Shown here piece by piece: positions 20,740-31,070 of a stretch of DNA of 64,000 nucleotides. The stretch's first letter is position 1. Each line of letters starts with the position of its first letter. Made by a program: the position numbers and the translations under genes. Under the pieces are notes generated by a model that saw only the letters and a program-made list of their open reading frames with translations, had not been told where the DNA came from and ran no database searches. This stretch comes from Palaemon carinicauda (lineage: Eukaryota; Arthropoda; Malacostraca; Decapoda; Palaemonidae), in contig NC_090746.1 of NCBI RefSeq assembly GCF_036898095.1, positions 57,233,151-57,297,150 on the forward strand, written 5' to 3'.

Positions 20740-23555
20740 TAGTACAGCGGCATAGCAGACCAATTGTTCAAATTGGTCTAAAAGCACCAAAATTGGCACA
20801 CATGTAGATTAATATATTCTAAACATTTTTGGATATGGAGGCATTCAAGATTAGCCCTTAGGAAGATATGGCGGCCATTGTTCAAAATGGCCGCCATTTA
20901 ACATTAGCGTCATTACATAGACTTCATTATGTGTCGTTAGTTTGGTGCTAGATGGGCCAAAATTCCCTTTTTTTACATCAGAATTAACATCAATAAATGT
21001 TTAACAGATATTTAGATGAATCTTCTCAAAAATGGCCCCCAAACTGGCCGCCATTTTGTGGAAAAAGTGGACATTTGATGAAGATTTCAATACTCAATGA
21101 CATAATACCTCTAATAACCAGTACCTGATTTCAGGAACACACTTTAATTGCTCAAGTTGCTTTTTTATTTCAAATTGCTGGCAAAATTGCTAGTCAAAAT
21201 AATACACAGAGTACGGGAAGTTTACAGTATGGTCAGATTGTAGTTATATAGTCGACCAAAAGCCCAGTCTCTAGGCACAGTACTTGTGTAATCCTGCAGT
21301 ACATACATGTAATACAATAACGTAGATTTTGCCACACTATGTTAATTATGATTCCGAACTTTTCATTTGCCCTTTGACAGAAGAAGCAACAGGACGTACA
21401 TCCGTGTAATATTCTGGTAGAGGCTCAACCGTCTTTGATCCAGTATCACGCCCAGTGAGAGCAATGCTACGATCCACTCCCTCATCTGCACACGTTGGGT
21501 GTTGAAAAAGCGAGATTCCTGTTCCATGGAATGAATTCTTGGCTGTGGTGGCACTTGGGTTGTGGTCAATGTTGTCCACAGCCGCAGTTGTGAACACATT
21601 GCTACGCAGGGTAGGCGGGCAGACCACTTCCTCTATGCGGTACAGCTGACACACGCTGTTTCCCATCTGGGCAGAAAGACGTAGGACTCTGTCATATGAG
21701 ATGCTTAGGCCCAGAGAGAAGAGCTTGTCCACAAGTCCTCTCTTGCGTGTTTCAGCATACAGCATCAGCCCAACATAGGTTGGAAGAGGAGTTTCTTGAG
21801 ACGTACTGTGTCTGACAGCTGGAGGCTCCTGTGTCTTGGTTGCTCCCTGCTTCCGACTTTGCTTGACACTGTTGAACTTGAGAAGCTGCGCAATGGAAAG
21901 AGCTGCTTGTGTTGAAGAGGAATGGCTTTGATTCTTGATGGTGGGGCCATCCAGCACCATATTTACCATTGCAACTAGTACGTTTGGCACAGAGTCCTCC
22001 TGACAGCCGCCCGGGAATGATCCACGGAATTGGTAAGTGTCTTCAAACATATATCGACGAACTATCTGTGCAGCACGCGCAAGGTGAACTGCCTCAGTGT
22101 CACAGTCTTGCTCGCAGGCTTTGCCTAGCGCTTCACCAATGTCTTCATCAAACGCTAGTAAAACATCTCGGCCTTTGCTGTGGGATCTCAGGCCTGGTAT
22201 CTGGGCTAACAGGCGCTCTTTCAGCCTTGTGCTATTAACTTTCTGGCACAAAACAACCCCGAGCTGTTCCATTCTTGTTGTGTATAGCTTTACAAGTTCT
22301 GCGAGTCTGAAGACTGGGGTGGTGCCCTCTTCTAGGTGGGTTTCCTCGATATACAGGACCAGTTCAGCCAGTACGATTCTTGACATTACATCTTCATGGT
22401 CAGTTTTCTGCTCGGCTTCTACAGTGGTCTTTGCACGATAGTAAAGAGCCAACAAACACTTGGAATGGTACTTGGCCTCCAGAGCCACCATATCACCCAT
22501 GCTGAGCCTGGCTATGAGTTCATTGTCCCCAACTTGCGCTGCACACTTCCGTACGCGTGTGTCCACCTGGAAGGTTGTTACTTCATGTAGGGTCTCTGTG
22601 CCAGACTTTCCACAGAAAAAGCAGGAGGTGCCGCTGGTAGTGGCTTCTGAAGAGTGTGTTCTGGCGCGCTTGGCCTGGACATTGTCAGTACTATCAAATG
22701 CTGAGCTGCTTGCGATGCGTCTCTTCTCTGCTCTTCGTAGCATTGTGTTATTGTATTTGAGCATACATGTTTTATGCCACTTGGCCTGGTGGGCAACCAT
22801 TGTCGCCTCAACACCTTGTCCTTCATCTAGTCTCTGTAACTGAACAGTTCTTGGCAGTTCTCCGAGTTCATCAAATTTGACCAAGTTTGCAGCCATTGTC
22901 GTGTATCCACTCCCAGGGTCTCGGCGTTTAGACAGTACTGGGCAGACAAGTGACTCTGTTGTCTCCTATTGACATACAAGACACAGCTTCCAGTTTGTCT
23001 CAGGAGGTGTTGTGGGAGTACGTTGCTCAAAAGTATCGACCAGTTGGAACTTCTTTGCCATGGCTGCAGTCTGGAACAACGCGTCTCTGATGTCAGGTGG
23101 TGCTGCTGCTGCCTCACCTGCAAAGACACAAAACACCACCATGTTACCACAAGTTACTACTACAAGCACCATGACTATCAACACTATACTATTACTGCAG
23201 CCGCCGTCACTGCCACCAACGCTGCCGCTGCAAAGTAAAATTCATTTTCTTGTGAAATGGTAGCCAAATTATTTGGTAAGCACAGAAGTATGTGTAATTG
23301 TACAATACTTATCACCTCTAGCACACTTATCACCTTTAGCATCCACAAAAAGACAAATTATGGTACATATTCAATGACGCTAACGGTAAATAGCGGCCAT
23401 TTTGAAAAATGGCCGCCAAATGTGCTACGGGAAGAATCTTGAATGCCTCCATATCCAAAATTGTTCAGAATGTATTAATCCACGTGTGCCAATTTTGGTG
23501 CTTTTAGAACAATTTGAACAATTGGTTTCATATTTCTTACTATGCCGCTGGGCTA
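20740..23555. mobile_element. TIR DNA transposon with unassigned ORF (possibly Academ-like)
   Basis: The ends are inverted repeats of about 165 bp. The left starts TAGTACAGCGGCATAG and the right, reverse-complemented, starts TAGCCCAGCGGCATAG. Both then share CCAATTGTTCAAATTG, AAAAGCACCAAAATTGGCAC and TGGATATGGAGGCATTCAAG. TAG precedes the left end (737-739 of that kb) and follows the right end (23556-23558), a likely 3-bp target duplication. Removing the insert restores the DIRS recombinase frame exactly. Inner ATGGCGGCCATT/AATGGCCGCCAT motifs add smaller hairpins. It carries one minus-strand ORF, too short for a full transposase. The superfamily is not certain. Confidence 0.82.
21346..23140 (-). 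pseudogene. Transposon-borne zinc-motif protein, one in-frame stop, truncated
   Basis: A 516-codon open frame (21346-22896) is preceded in the same frame by coding-like sequence from about 23130. An in-frame TAG at 22966-22968 sits right after KLCLVCQ, and 23 more codons separate it from the ATG at 22896. Visible parts are a CxxC...C motif (CLVC, then SLVCPVL) and HQAKWHKTC, then CFFCGK and KYHSKCLLALYYRAK, a second Cys/His set. The C-terminal part has TTAAVDNIDHNPSATTA and FHGTGISLFQHP. I recall this combination in large uncharacterised proteins of cnidarians and other invertebrates. The frame ends soon after the DNID block, so later catalytic residues are missing. Possibly an Academ-type transposase; function not established. 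Confidence 0.55.
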
Positions 23556-23558
23556 TAG

Positions 23559-24409
23559 TTTATCTCAGGGACGAGGTACATATGTCCATCCCAGCCATCA
23601 AAGGAGTCCGGGCTGCCCTGGGCCAAATCTTCATCCTGAAGGGTATCGACCTGGGTGCCTCCAGACATATATCGATGCTCATCAGGAGCTTCGAACATCG
23701 TGCCCCCCTCAAGCCGTTAGGGTGCCCCATTGGGACGTGGCCAGAGTCCTGAAGATGCTGTCAGAACCTCCCTTCGAACCCCCTAAAAGACATCTTGGAC
23801 AAGGAACTCACCCTCCAGACAGTTTTTCTGTTAGCTCTGGCATCAGTAAAACGGGTAGGGGAGATTCATGGGATGTCGTATGAGGTGTCACACTCGAAGG
23901 GTTGGCGTGAAGCTACCTTCAGGTTCGTACCATCCTTCATGGCAAAGACTCAGAATCCAGCTGTGTGGGATCCCAAGTTTGAAGGGTTCTCAGTACCGGC
24001 AATCCCTCGTTCGGACAATTCGAGGGACTTGCTACTATGCCCGGTCAGGGCAGTACGGAAGTATTTAGAGAGGACAACTAGGCTTCGACCCGAGATCAAG
24101 AGTCTGTTCGTTTCCTCGGGTCTAGTGAAGAAGCCAGTCTCCAAGAACACTATCTCCTTCTGGCTACTGATCGTCAGGGCCTACAGTAGTGCAGGGGTCC
24201 CCCTTCCAGGAAAGCCCAGACCCCACGACATTAGAGGCCTAAGTATTTCATTGGCGTTTGAGAAAAACATGGCAGTGGGCCAAATCCTGAGGGCAGGTAC
24301 ATGGTCTAGCCAGTCGACCTTTACGGCTCACTACTTGAAGGACTACTCGAGGAAGTCCCTGGACGGGTCCTTGCTCGGTCCCGTCATTTCCGCGCTCCAA
24401 ACGGTTTAA
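23559..24409 (+). pseudogene. DIRS copy B tyrosine recombinase, catalytic part
   Basis: After the DNA transposon the core-binding domain continues (SIPAIKGVRAALGQIF), then frameshifts near 23750-23800 lead into the 204-codon frame 23795-24409. Catalytic landmarks are VKRVGEIHG (first Arg), PHDIRGLSISLAFEKN (His-x-x-Arg) and WSSQSTFTAHYLKD (Trp position and the nucleophile Tyr). All expected active-site residues are present. In DIRS elements this enzyme integrates the circular DNA copy, replacing a DDE integrase. Upstream breaks make the copy inactive as a whole. Confidence 0.85.
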
Positions 24410-24754
24410 AGGTGTAGCCCCAGTGGTAACCGCAGGTAGTAAGTCCAAGAGACACAGGTTCTTTCCTTAACCCCCTTGTTTTCCCTTCCCCTATTCCCTT
24501 AACGAAAATGACTCCAGTAGCCCCCTGAAACTGCCATGGGATACACTATCATTGGAGGGACATGTCTCCTAGGATTTCTTGCAGAGATGAGTTACTAGAC
24601 ACTAAGATGGGTTTTTGCGTAGTTTTCCCTATTTTCTCGTGTTTTCCTTGGGGTCAGCAGAACCTAGTCTCCTGTCTAGGTTCCTCTTCTATACTCGTCA
24701 CGGTCTCTAGGTCCTGAAGGACACTCCCACCTCCTAAAGTATAAGTCTCCCCAG
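24410..24754 (+). other. DIRS copy B 3' untranslated region
   Basis: Non-coding sequence between the recombinase stop and the internal complementary region. It is pyrimidine-rich and carries no ORF of note. Confidence 0.6.
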
Positions 24755-25136
24755 AAAGTAGTTTGAGGTAAGTACTCCGTGTTGGAACAAATCACAAATT
24801 TTAAGTAATTTGTATTTTTCCTAACAGTACTTATCTCGAACTACTTTCGGGTAATGGCCCACCCATCCTACCCCGAGTGCCTTGCTGGACTTCATAGAAA
24901 CCTAAGCTTTCAGGAACTTATTGGGGATCGAGACCTGAGCAAGCATGCTCTCTGACCCGGGGTCTCCTCAGGGCGCGTATCACTCTGCCAGAGGTTACCC
25001 CGCATAGAAAACGGGAGTAGGGTAAACTACACAAAACTCTGGTCGGTTGGAAGGAGATCCCAGATACTCCTAAGAAAGTAGTTCGAGGTAAGTACTGTTA
25101 GGAAAAATACAAATTACTTGAAATTTGTGATTTTTT
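24755..25136 (+). repeat. Internal complementary region and right foldback ITR of DIRS copy B
   Basis: Bases 24755-24790 (GAAAGTAGTTTGAGGTAAGT, then CGTGTTGGAACAAA) are the reverse complement of the left tip at 15877-15915. Bases 24790-24855 and 25076-25136 are nearly perfect inverted arms, giving a foldback of about 345 bp. The junction GGAACAAATCACAAAT joins complements of both outer ends, as expected for the DIRS template that joins left and right ends into a circle. The arms contain GAGGTAAGTAC, a strong splice-donor-like sequence. Confidence 0.88.
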
Positions 25137-25557
25137 ATATGCTCGTGGTATGGCCCCCCTCAGAACCTGCCATGGCCCACAGGTTGAAAACCACTGAACT
25201 AGATTGATGGATAAAAGCAAGCTAGAAAGGTTCAACATCAGCCACAGTTTGAACTTTCTATACATAGTACAGTATCGGCTTGATTTTATGATCAACACTT
25301 GTGTATTTGTCTTTATTTTATATTTCTTAAAGTGCCTCCTCCCAGATGTCATTAAGACAATATTGTCCTTTTAATGGCTTGCAAATTTTAATATGAAGAC
25401 ACAGCTAGATGTTTTTGATTTCTAAAAAGCATTTTTTTCATGACTAAAAAGAACTTATAGTTATATGGTCTGATCAGTTTTTATAATAGTTTTATTGTAG
25501 TTAAGGTAATCATGTGCTGTTTTAAGAAAGATTGATAACTAAATTGATTTTTTGCAG

Positions 25558-25773
25558 GATTTTATTGATTTGGCTCCCACTGGACATGGGGAAGATCATG
25601 AAGTTGTAGCAGCAGCTGATGTATGTTTATATGGTCTAAACATAATAATGCCCCTCATGTCTCATGAACTTTTAAGATTACCAACATTGTGCTCTCAGTA
25701 CTTCAAGATGGTCACATTTATTGCTGAAATATACCCAAGTAAAGTGTGCCAGTTACCTGAAGATCTAATGAAG
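25558..25773 (+). CDS. XPO4: Exportin-4, internal exon
   Basis: Exon of 216 bp (72 codons) between TTTTTTGCAG and GTAAGC. It encodes DFIDLAPTG, AAADVCLYGLNIIMPLMSHE, LPTLCSQYFKMVTFIAEIYP and QLPEDLMK, the most recognisable XPO4 block in the window. Vertebrate XPO4 has the close counterpart with AADVVLYGVN and LPLMSQDLL, from memory. It sits after the 22-kb transposon-filled intron. Both boundaries fall between codons. The helices belong to the C-terminal HEAT-like repeats of the export receptor. Confidence 0.95.
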
Positions 25774-26008
25774 GTAAGCATTTTCACTAGTGTCATGAGA
25801 GTTCCATTTACTTGTTGGTTCTTTACTTTTGCAATTTAACATTTCGATTCAACAAACAAATAATAGTGTTTACTTATTACTATCTTATAAGTTTCCAATT
25901 GTTAAAAGATGTTAAGTGTGTAATGTTGAATTGGATTATCATTTGTAACTTTTGAATGTACAAGTATAGTTTATTATCATTTTGACTTGGTTTATTTTGC
26001 TATTTCAG

Positions 26009-26161
26009 AACTTACTGGCATCTATAGAATTGGGATTGACAAGCTTTGGACCTGATGTTGGTACACTCTCCTTTGATTTTTTGGTTGTCCTTGGATCTTA
26101 TATTCACAAAAACTGCAATATGGAATTTCCTGTAAGACAAGGTTTAAGACCATTCTTGAAG
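26009..26161 (+). CDS. XPO4: Exportin-4, internal exon
   Basis: Exon of 153 bp (51 codons) between TTTGCTATTTCAG and GTAAGA. It encodes NLLASIELGLTSFGPDVG, followed by YIHKNCNMEFPVRQGLRPFL. It aligns with the vertebrate SLMYSLELGMTS stretch, as I recall it, directly after LPEDLFK. The arthropod segment after it diverges. Phase 0 at both ends. Confidence 0.92.
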
Positions 26162-26318
26162 GTAAGAAATAATTTCCTAGATATAGATTTGGTTAATATG
26201 AAGCACAGAACACAATAGAAAGGCAGGTAGCAATAACCCTTCTATCCAGGAAAAAATTGTATTGCCATGCTCGACTTATGGCCTGATGCCTTGAACTACC
26301 CACATTTTCCCTTTTACA

Positions 26319-26341
26319 ATTATTATTATTATTATTATTAT

Positions 26342-26374
<33 letters not shown>
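26319..26374. repeat. (ATT)n followed by a T-run
   Basis: About 25 bp of ATT repeats run straight into about 34 T. This could be the reverse-complement tail of a retroposed element, but no element body is recognised beside it. Confidence 0.85.
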
Positions 26375-26378
<4 letters not shown>

Positions 26379-27194
26379 GGATTTGTCTGAATTGTCATCC
26401 AAATATAATGAAGAGGAGACATTAATAAACATAAGCACTTCCTGCTTTGCAGATCAGAATGTGAGTTTATGGTTGAGTGGATATACTCGATTTTTTAGAC
26501 AAATTTCAGCAAAAAGGTAGTTGGTAGTTTCTCAGAATTTGGAAGGAGTTAGCCAATTCGGACTTATAGTCAATTTATTTTATCGAGGCAGATTTGCACC
26601 GGCTCGCAGTGGTGCCCTTTAGCTTGGAAAATTTCCTAATAGCTGATTGGTCTGAAGTAATTTTGTCTGAACACCATCATTATTTTTAAATGATTACTAA
26701 GTAATGTGAATCATAACTTATTTACCAACCTAAATTTCTACCTCAGATATAGGTTTTGTCGTTAAATAATGTTAATGAATAAATGTATTATAAAGTATCG
26801 TGATGGTAAATCTAAATTTAATAACAACACCCGCCGAAGTCAACGACAGGAGCTTGTTTTCGGATGCACGCTGCATAATTTTGTAAGTTCACATATTTGT
26901 TCCGTAACCGAAATACAAACCACGCTATTTACATTGTGTATTACTTTCGGCGTAGCTGAAATGGCGAGCCATTAGATTTTTAACAAGGGTTAGCTACCCT
27001 CTCGCTAGTTAGTGAGGGGGTAGGGAGGGGGTAGCTAGCTACCCCTCCCCCCCCTCACACACCGGTGAACTGATTCACTTCGCTTTTGGCTCGGGTGGTG
27101 TGCAGACGTGTCTGCTCTCATCCTCGCTTGGCAGCCATTAATATTTTGTCTTTACTTAATTACTTACTTTTCTTATACTTAATATATATACAGA

Positions 27195-27887
27195 CTTTTT
27201 TGGCAAGCATGGAAGAACCACGGGGCAGACCCGTGGACAGTAACAGTGGTAAAGGAAGGGTACAGGTTACCATTCCTAGCAGAACCCCCGCCCCTAATTC
27301 CAGATCTTCAGGCGGAGTGGTTAGCTCCCAAGGACCCCTTGAAGAGGACAGCCTTGCAAGAGGAAGTCTCAGCGATGCTGACGAAGGGAGCGATGGAAAC
27401 GGTACAGGAACCAAGCCCGGGCTTCTACAGTCGGCTCTTCCCAGTGGAGAAGGCAACGGGAGGTTGGAGGCCGGTCATAGACCTCTCAGCCCTCAACAAG
27501 TTTGTGTGCAAGACCGACTTCAAGATGGACTCCCCGAAGTCGGTCCTGGAGTCCTTGAGGGAAGGGGACTTCATGATGTCCATAGACCTCAAGGACGCAT
27601 ATTTCCAAATTCCAGTTCACCCCTCTAGCAGAAAGTACCTTCGGGTGAAATGGGGTGCCCAGACATTGCAGTTCAAGTCCCTCTGCTTCGGACTGTCCAC
27701 AGCACCTCAGGTCTTCACGAGGGTCTTCGCAACAGTCTCAGTTTGGGTGCACGAATGGAGCATCCGCCTGATTCGTTACCTAGACGACTGGTTGCTGCTT
27801 TCATCCTCAGAGGAAGTACTGAGGGAACAAGGCGCGGAGCTACTGCAATTCTGCAAGATTCTGGGCATCACCATCAACCTGGAGAAG

Positions 27888-27890
<3 letters not shown>
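27195..27890 (+). pseudogene. DIRS copy C reverse transcriptase fragment
   Basis: One clean frame runs through 27246-27888. It contains PLIPDLQAEWLAPKDPLKRT, VIDLSALNKFVCKTDFKMD, MSIDLKDAYFQIPVHP, LCFGLSTAPQVFTRVFA and YLDD at 27777-27788. It is very similar to copy B and carries no stop or frameshift, but it ends abruptly in the CT array after INLEKS, at the same residue where copy B continues with QLIPS. A fragment only: no start codon context, thumb region or RNase H. Confidence 0.85.

Positions 27891-27965
<75 letters not shown>
27890..27965. repeat. (CT)n microsatellite
   Basis: About 75 bp of CT repeats fused directly to the end of the DIRS reverse-transcriptase fragment. ORFs of Ser-Leu repeats across it are spurious. 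Confidence 0.95.
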
Positions 27966-27973
<8 letters not shown>

Positions 27974-28107
27974 TAAATAGTGGTGGGTAGTTATACCTCT
28001 TATGGCTAGTTTCCATCTTTACCAAAAGTAATGTAAGTATATTCCTTATAAAGAGCTCAAGGTATGTATCATTAGGTAAAGTACAAATTGCTTCCAAATT
28101 TGTCATT

Positions 28108-28904
28108 TTAAGCCAGTGCTGGCTGAGGGCCGCCTAACACCTTCTATATGCCTATTTATGGTCGTTCTAGCACCACTGAAGACATTTATTCCTATGTTTT
28201 AGATGACTCAATTTTATATAGCAAAGAAAAATACAAAATTCATATTAAAGTTTGTTTAGATAACTTTTTTTTTTAAATTAAATATATATCCTATTTAATA
28301 CTCAGAAAGACTTCAAACCACAGATCAGCCCTGAATCCAACTTCCTTGTGTTTCGCATAGCTTTGTCACCTTAACCCCTCCTTTTTTTAATTGATTATAG
28401 CGTTACAAGGCAAGTTCCTGGTGCTTTCTGTGATGTATTTTTCCTGTTCCATACATCTTTTTATTGTTCCCCTTCAAGTTGCGTTTATAATCTGCTTTGA
28501 TTTCTTCTCCTTTGTAATTTTTTTTTTTTAGAAATTTGGCAAAATCATGTTTTAACATATTTTTACAGGCAGTTTCATTATAACTTGAAATCCTAATGTT
28601 CATTGCTTAGAGTTGAAGCAAGTTGTGATAAAAGATGAACCACAAATTTCAAAGGAAGTATGCCCAGTGTTTTACTAAATTCATGATCATTCCTTTTTGG
28701 AAAAGTTTGCTTTTTTGTAGCATGTGGCTGTTGAATTGAGCATATGCATATTTTAATTATTGTAATGTTTAAAATATTAAGATAAACTTGACCTGTGAAT
28801 TATCCAACACTTAAATACTGAATTAAAAGTGGTACCAACAGTAGACCTTTAGTGCTTAATGATTAAAGGATTTTAGTAAAAATTTCCATTTTGTCTTCCA
28901 ACAG
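28108..28904 (+). other. XPO4 intron, no gene or repeat seen
   Basis: AT-rich intron remainder leading to the acceptor TGTCTTCCAACAG at 28904. Short T-runs only. Confidence 0.6.
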
Positions 28905-28997
28905 CTAGTTCTTGATCTGATCCTCTCCCAGCAAATCAATTCAGATCTCCTGCAAGCAGCATCAGCAGCACTGTACACGTTGATTTGTTGTTTTCAG
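28905..28997 (+). CDS. XPO4: Exportin-4, penultimate exon
   Basis: Exon of 93 bp (31 codons) between TTCCAACAG and GTAAGA. It encodes LVLDLILSQQINSDLLQAAS and AALYTLICCFQ. In vertebrate XPO4, from memory, the equivalent is KLVFDMLVLQ...AAGEAFYTLVCLHQ, just before the AEYSELV block that opens the next exon here. Phase 0 at both ends. Confidence 0.9.
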
Positions 28998-29499
28998 GTA
29001 AGACCAATTGAGAAGATACTTTAAATTTAGGTGTTAATGATGTTGCCTTTGCTATTAGCAAAAACTTGAACATTGTTACTTTATTATCAGTATAATGCCA
29101 ATTTGACCCTCAAAACATTTGATTGACTGCGGTTTTGTCATCAATGATGTAATAAACTAGAATTTTGCAGCCATGAAAATTGGCAGATAATAGTAAATTC
29201 ATAGGTTAAAGATGTAAATGAAATTAACCTGTTAAGCGTCACCCACGTAATAGTACGTTCACTGCGATCTACTCGGTACTGCCTTCAGTTGGATGTAACA
29301 TTCATGACTTGGATGCCTGTTTCAAGTCGTCAGACCCATAATAATACATTTACAAAGATAGTAAGTATAGGAACACCAATTGGCAACACAGCATATGTAA
29401 GCTGTAAATGCAAACTTATTTGCTGTCTGGCAACTTTTTTTCTGAAGGTACCATTGACAACATGAAACATTTACAGATATTAAACAATCTCATCGACCA
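28998..29499 (+). other. XPO4 intron, no gene seen
   Basis: Unremarkable AT-rich intron between the donor at 28998 and the LINE fragment that starts near 29500. Confidence 0.55.
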
Positions 29500-30064
29500 T
29501 TCAAGTACAGTCACACCCCCTTCCTCTTAACATATCAGCCCTCATGCCATCCATACCAAGTGCTTTATCTACTATCTTCACTTTCTCTTTTGTAATCTCT
29601 CTCATTCTTATATCCCATCACTGGCACCTCAACACCTGCAACAACAATTATATCTGCCTCCCTGTTATTGTCAACATTCAGCAACCTTTCAAAATATTCA
29701 GCCCACTTTTTCCTTGCCTCCTCTCCTTTCAACAAACAATCCATTTTCATCTTTTACAGTCTCTTCATTTCTTGATCCACCCCTCCTTACTCATAATTTT
29801 TCTCTATATCTTTCACACTTCTCTACACTATTACTCTGCAGCCATTCTTCAAATGCCCTCTTTTTCTCTTTCACTTTCATCATCACTCCTTCATTCCACC
29901 ATTCTCTACCCTTCTTTGTGCAGCTTCCAACAATCCTCTTGCTACACACATCACTTGCAATCCTAAAAAAATTTCTTTAACTGCCACTCTTCTAGAATCA
30001 CTAGTTTCTCATTTCACTTTGTCATATGCCACTTCCAACCATTCTTGATATGTACTTTTTACCT

Positions 30065-30141
<77 letters not shown>

Positions 30142-31070
30142 TTCACTACCTCCCTTTTACATTTCCCCATTCTTTTGCTACAACTGATTTTCCTTCAACC
30201 AAAAAGTGATCAGACATACAATTAGCCATACCCCTAAACACGTGCACATATTTCAGTCTTCCCAAACACACTTCTTGTTACCAACATATAATCCAATAAT
30301 GCCCTTTTTACCATTCTTCCATTTGCCACTCTTAACCCATGTATATTTGTTAATATCTCTCTTCTTAAAACAACTACTACTTATCACCAGCTCTTGTTCA
30401 ACACACATTTACCAGTCTCTCACCACTTGTTTTCACCTGGTATGCCATACTTCCCAATGAAACCTGCCTCTCCAGCACCCACGCTGACATTCAAGTTACC
30501 CACCACAACTACATAATTCCTTCTACTCAGTCCTTCTACACACCTAATTAATTCATTCTAGAATTCATTCCACTTTTCACTTTTCTAGCAACCTGGCCCA
30601 TACACACAAACAAAAGCCCAATATTCCCTTACCTCATTAACCTAGGTGATACCTCTTTCCATTCCACTACTTTATCTGTTATCCATTCACTTAGCAATAA
30701 TGCCACACCATCTCTTGTTCTACCCCTTTTCAATCCCAGACACTCTACCTGACACTTCTCCAAACATCGCTTCACCTTTCCCTTTTATCCTTGTCTCACA
30801 CAAGGCCAATACATCCATCCTTCTATTCCAAAACGTACTTCGAATCTCACATCTTTTACTCTATCGTACTACATCCATGCTCATTCAGACGCCCTAAGAT
30901 TAGAGTGTGGGGAGCAGTCTCCCCCCCCCCTCCCCCAGCTCCTCTTCTTTGGTGTCTCACAGAAAGAAACTATACAGAAGTGGGGATTTCCAGTCCCCTC
31001 GTCCTGTCCCGTTTAGTTGCTTCTTACAACACTTAGGGATACTCTACTTTGGCGCTGTTCTAATTGTTGT
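29500..31070 (-). mobile_element. Non-LTR retrotransposon (RTE/Jockey-like), 5' half, decayed
   Basis: On the minus strand, broken frames read VVVVGNLNVSVGAGEAG near 30500 (equivalent of the GDFN box of APE endonucleases). ARKKWAEYFERLLNVDNN near 29700 is the linker before the reverse transcriptase. The end nearest 31070 is a GC-richer leader with C/G-runs. The 3' half with reverse transcriptase is absent; it looks truncated at about 29500. A T-run of about 70 bp at 30067-30137 sits inside. It is probably the same family as the 3' fragments at 39640 and 47183, but with no overlap this cannot be proved here. Confidence 0.6.
30067..30137. repeat. Poly-T run
   Basis: About 70 consecutive T residues inside the minus-strand LINE fragment. 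The assembled length may be unreliable. Confidence 0.95.

Larger units (their letters stand above)
15877..25136 (+). mobile_element. DIRS-like retrotransposon, copy B
   Basis: This element has inverted termini and no target duplication, as known for DIRS elements. The left ITR starts TTTGTTCCAACACGGAGTAC and the right end is the foldback at 24790-25136. Between them lie ORF1, reverse transcriptase, RNase H, a methyltransferase-like block and a tyrosine recombinase, all on the + strand. The short internal complementary region at 24755-24790 pairs with the left tip. It is 9.26 kb with, and about 6.4 kb without, the nested DNA transposon at 20740-23555. Several frameshifts show it is now inactive. 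It sits in the middle of the hAT element. Confidence 0.9.
14475..25196. mobile_element. hAT DNA transposon, split by DIRS copy B
   Basis: The left end is CAGTGTTTTTCAACCTTTTT and the right end, reverse-complemented, is CAGTGGTTTTCAACCTGTGG. Both are the hAT-type CAGTG...TCAACC terminal repeat. The flanks are AACTAGGT (14467-14474) and AACTAGAT (25197-25204), an 8-bp target duplication with one mismatch, as expected for hAT. Without the nested 9.3-kb DIRS copy the element is about 1.46 kb (14475-15876 plus 25137-25196). It keeps only the C-terminal part of a transposase, so it was already an internally deleted copy. Confidence 0.85.
26898..28107 (+). mobile_element. DIRS-like retrotransposon, copy C (internally deleted)
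   Basis: The left edge TTTGTTCCGTAACCGAAATACAAACC matches the ITR tips of the other DIRS ends. The right edge at 28047-28107 (AAAGAGCTCAAGGTATGTAT and CCAAATTTGTCATTTT) is a right ITR tip. Between them only about 700 bp of reverse transcriptase remains, followed by a CT microsatellite. ORF1, RNase H and recombinase are gone. It lies in the XPO4 intron 26162-28904. The internal junctions at about 27190 and 27890 mark the deletions. Confidence 0.65.

Noticed and set aside
15877..25136. Retrovirus or Gypsy-like provirus
   Set aside because: No protease, DDE integrase or LTRs. A tyrosine recombinase and inverted ends place it with DIRS elements.
27776..28106. Arg-Glu repeat ORFs on the minus strand
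   Set aside because: Translation of the (CT)n array. The same applies to 63060-63376.
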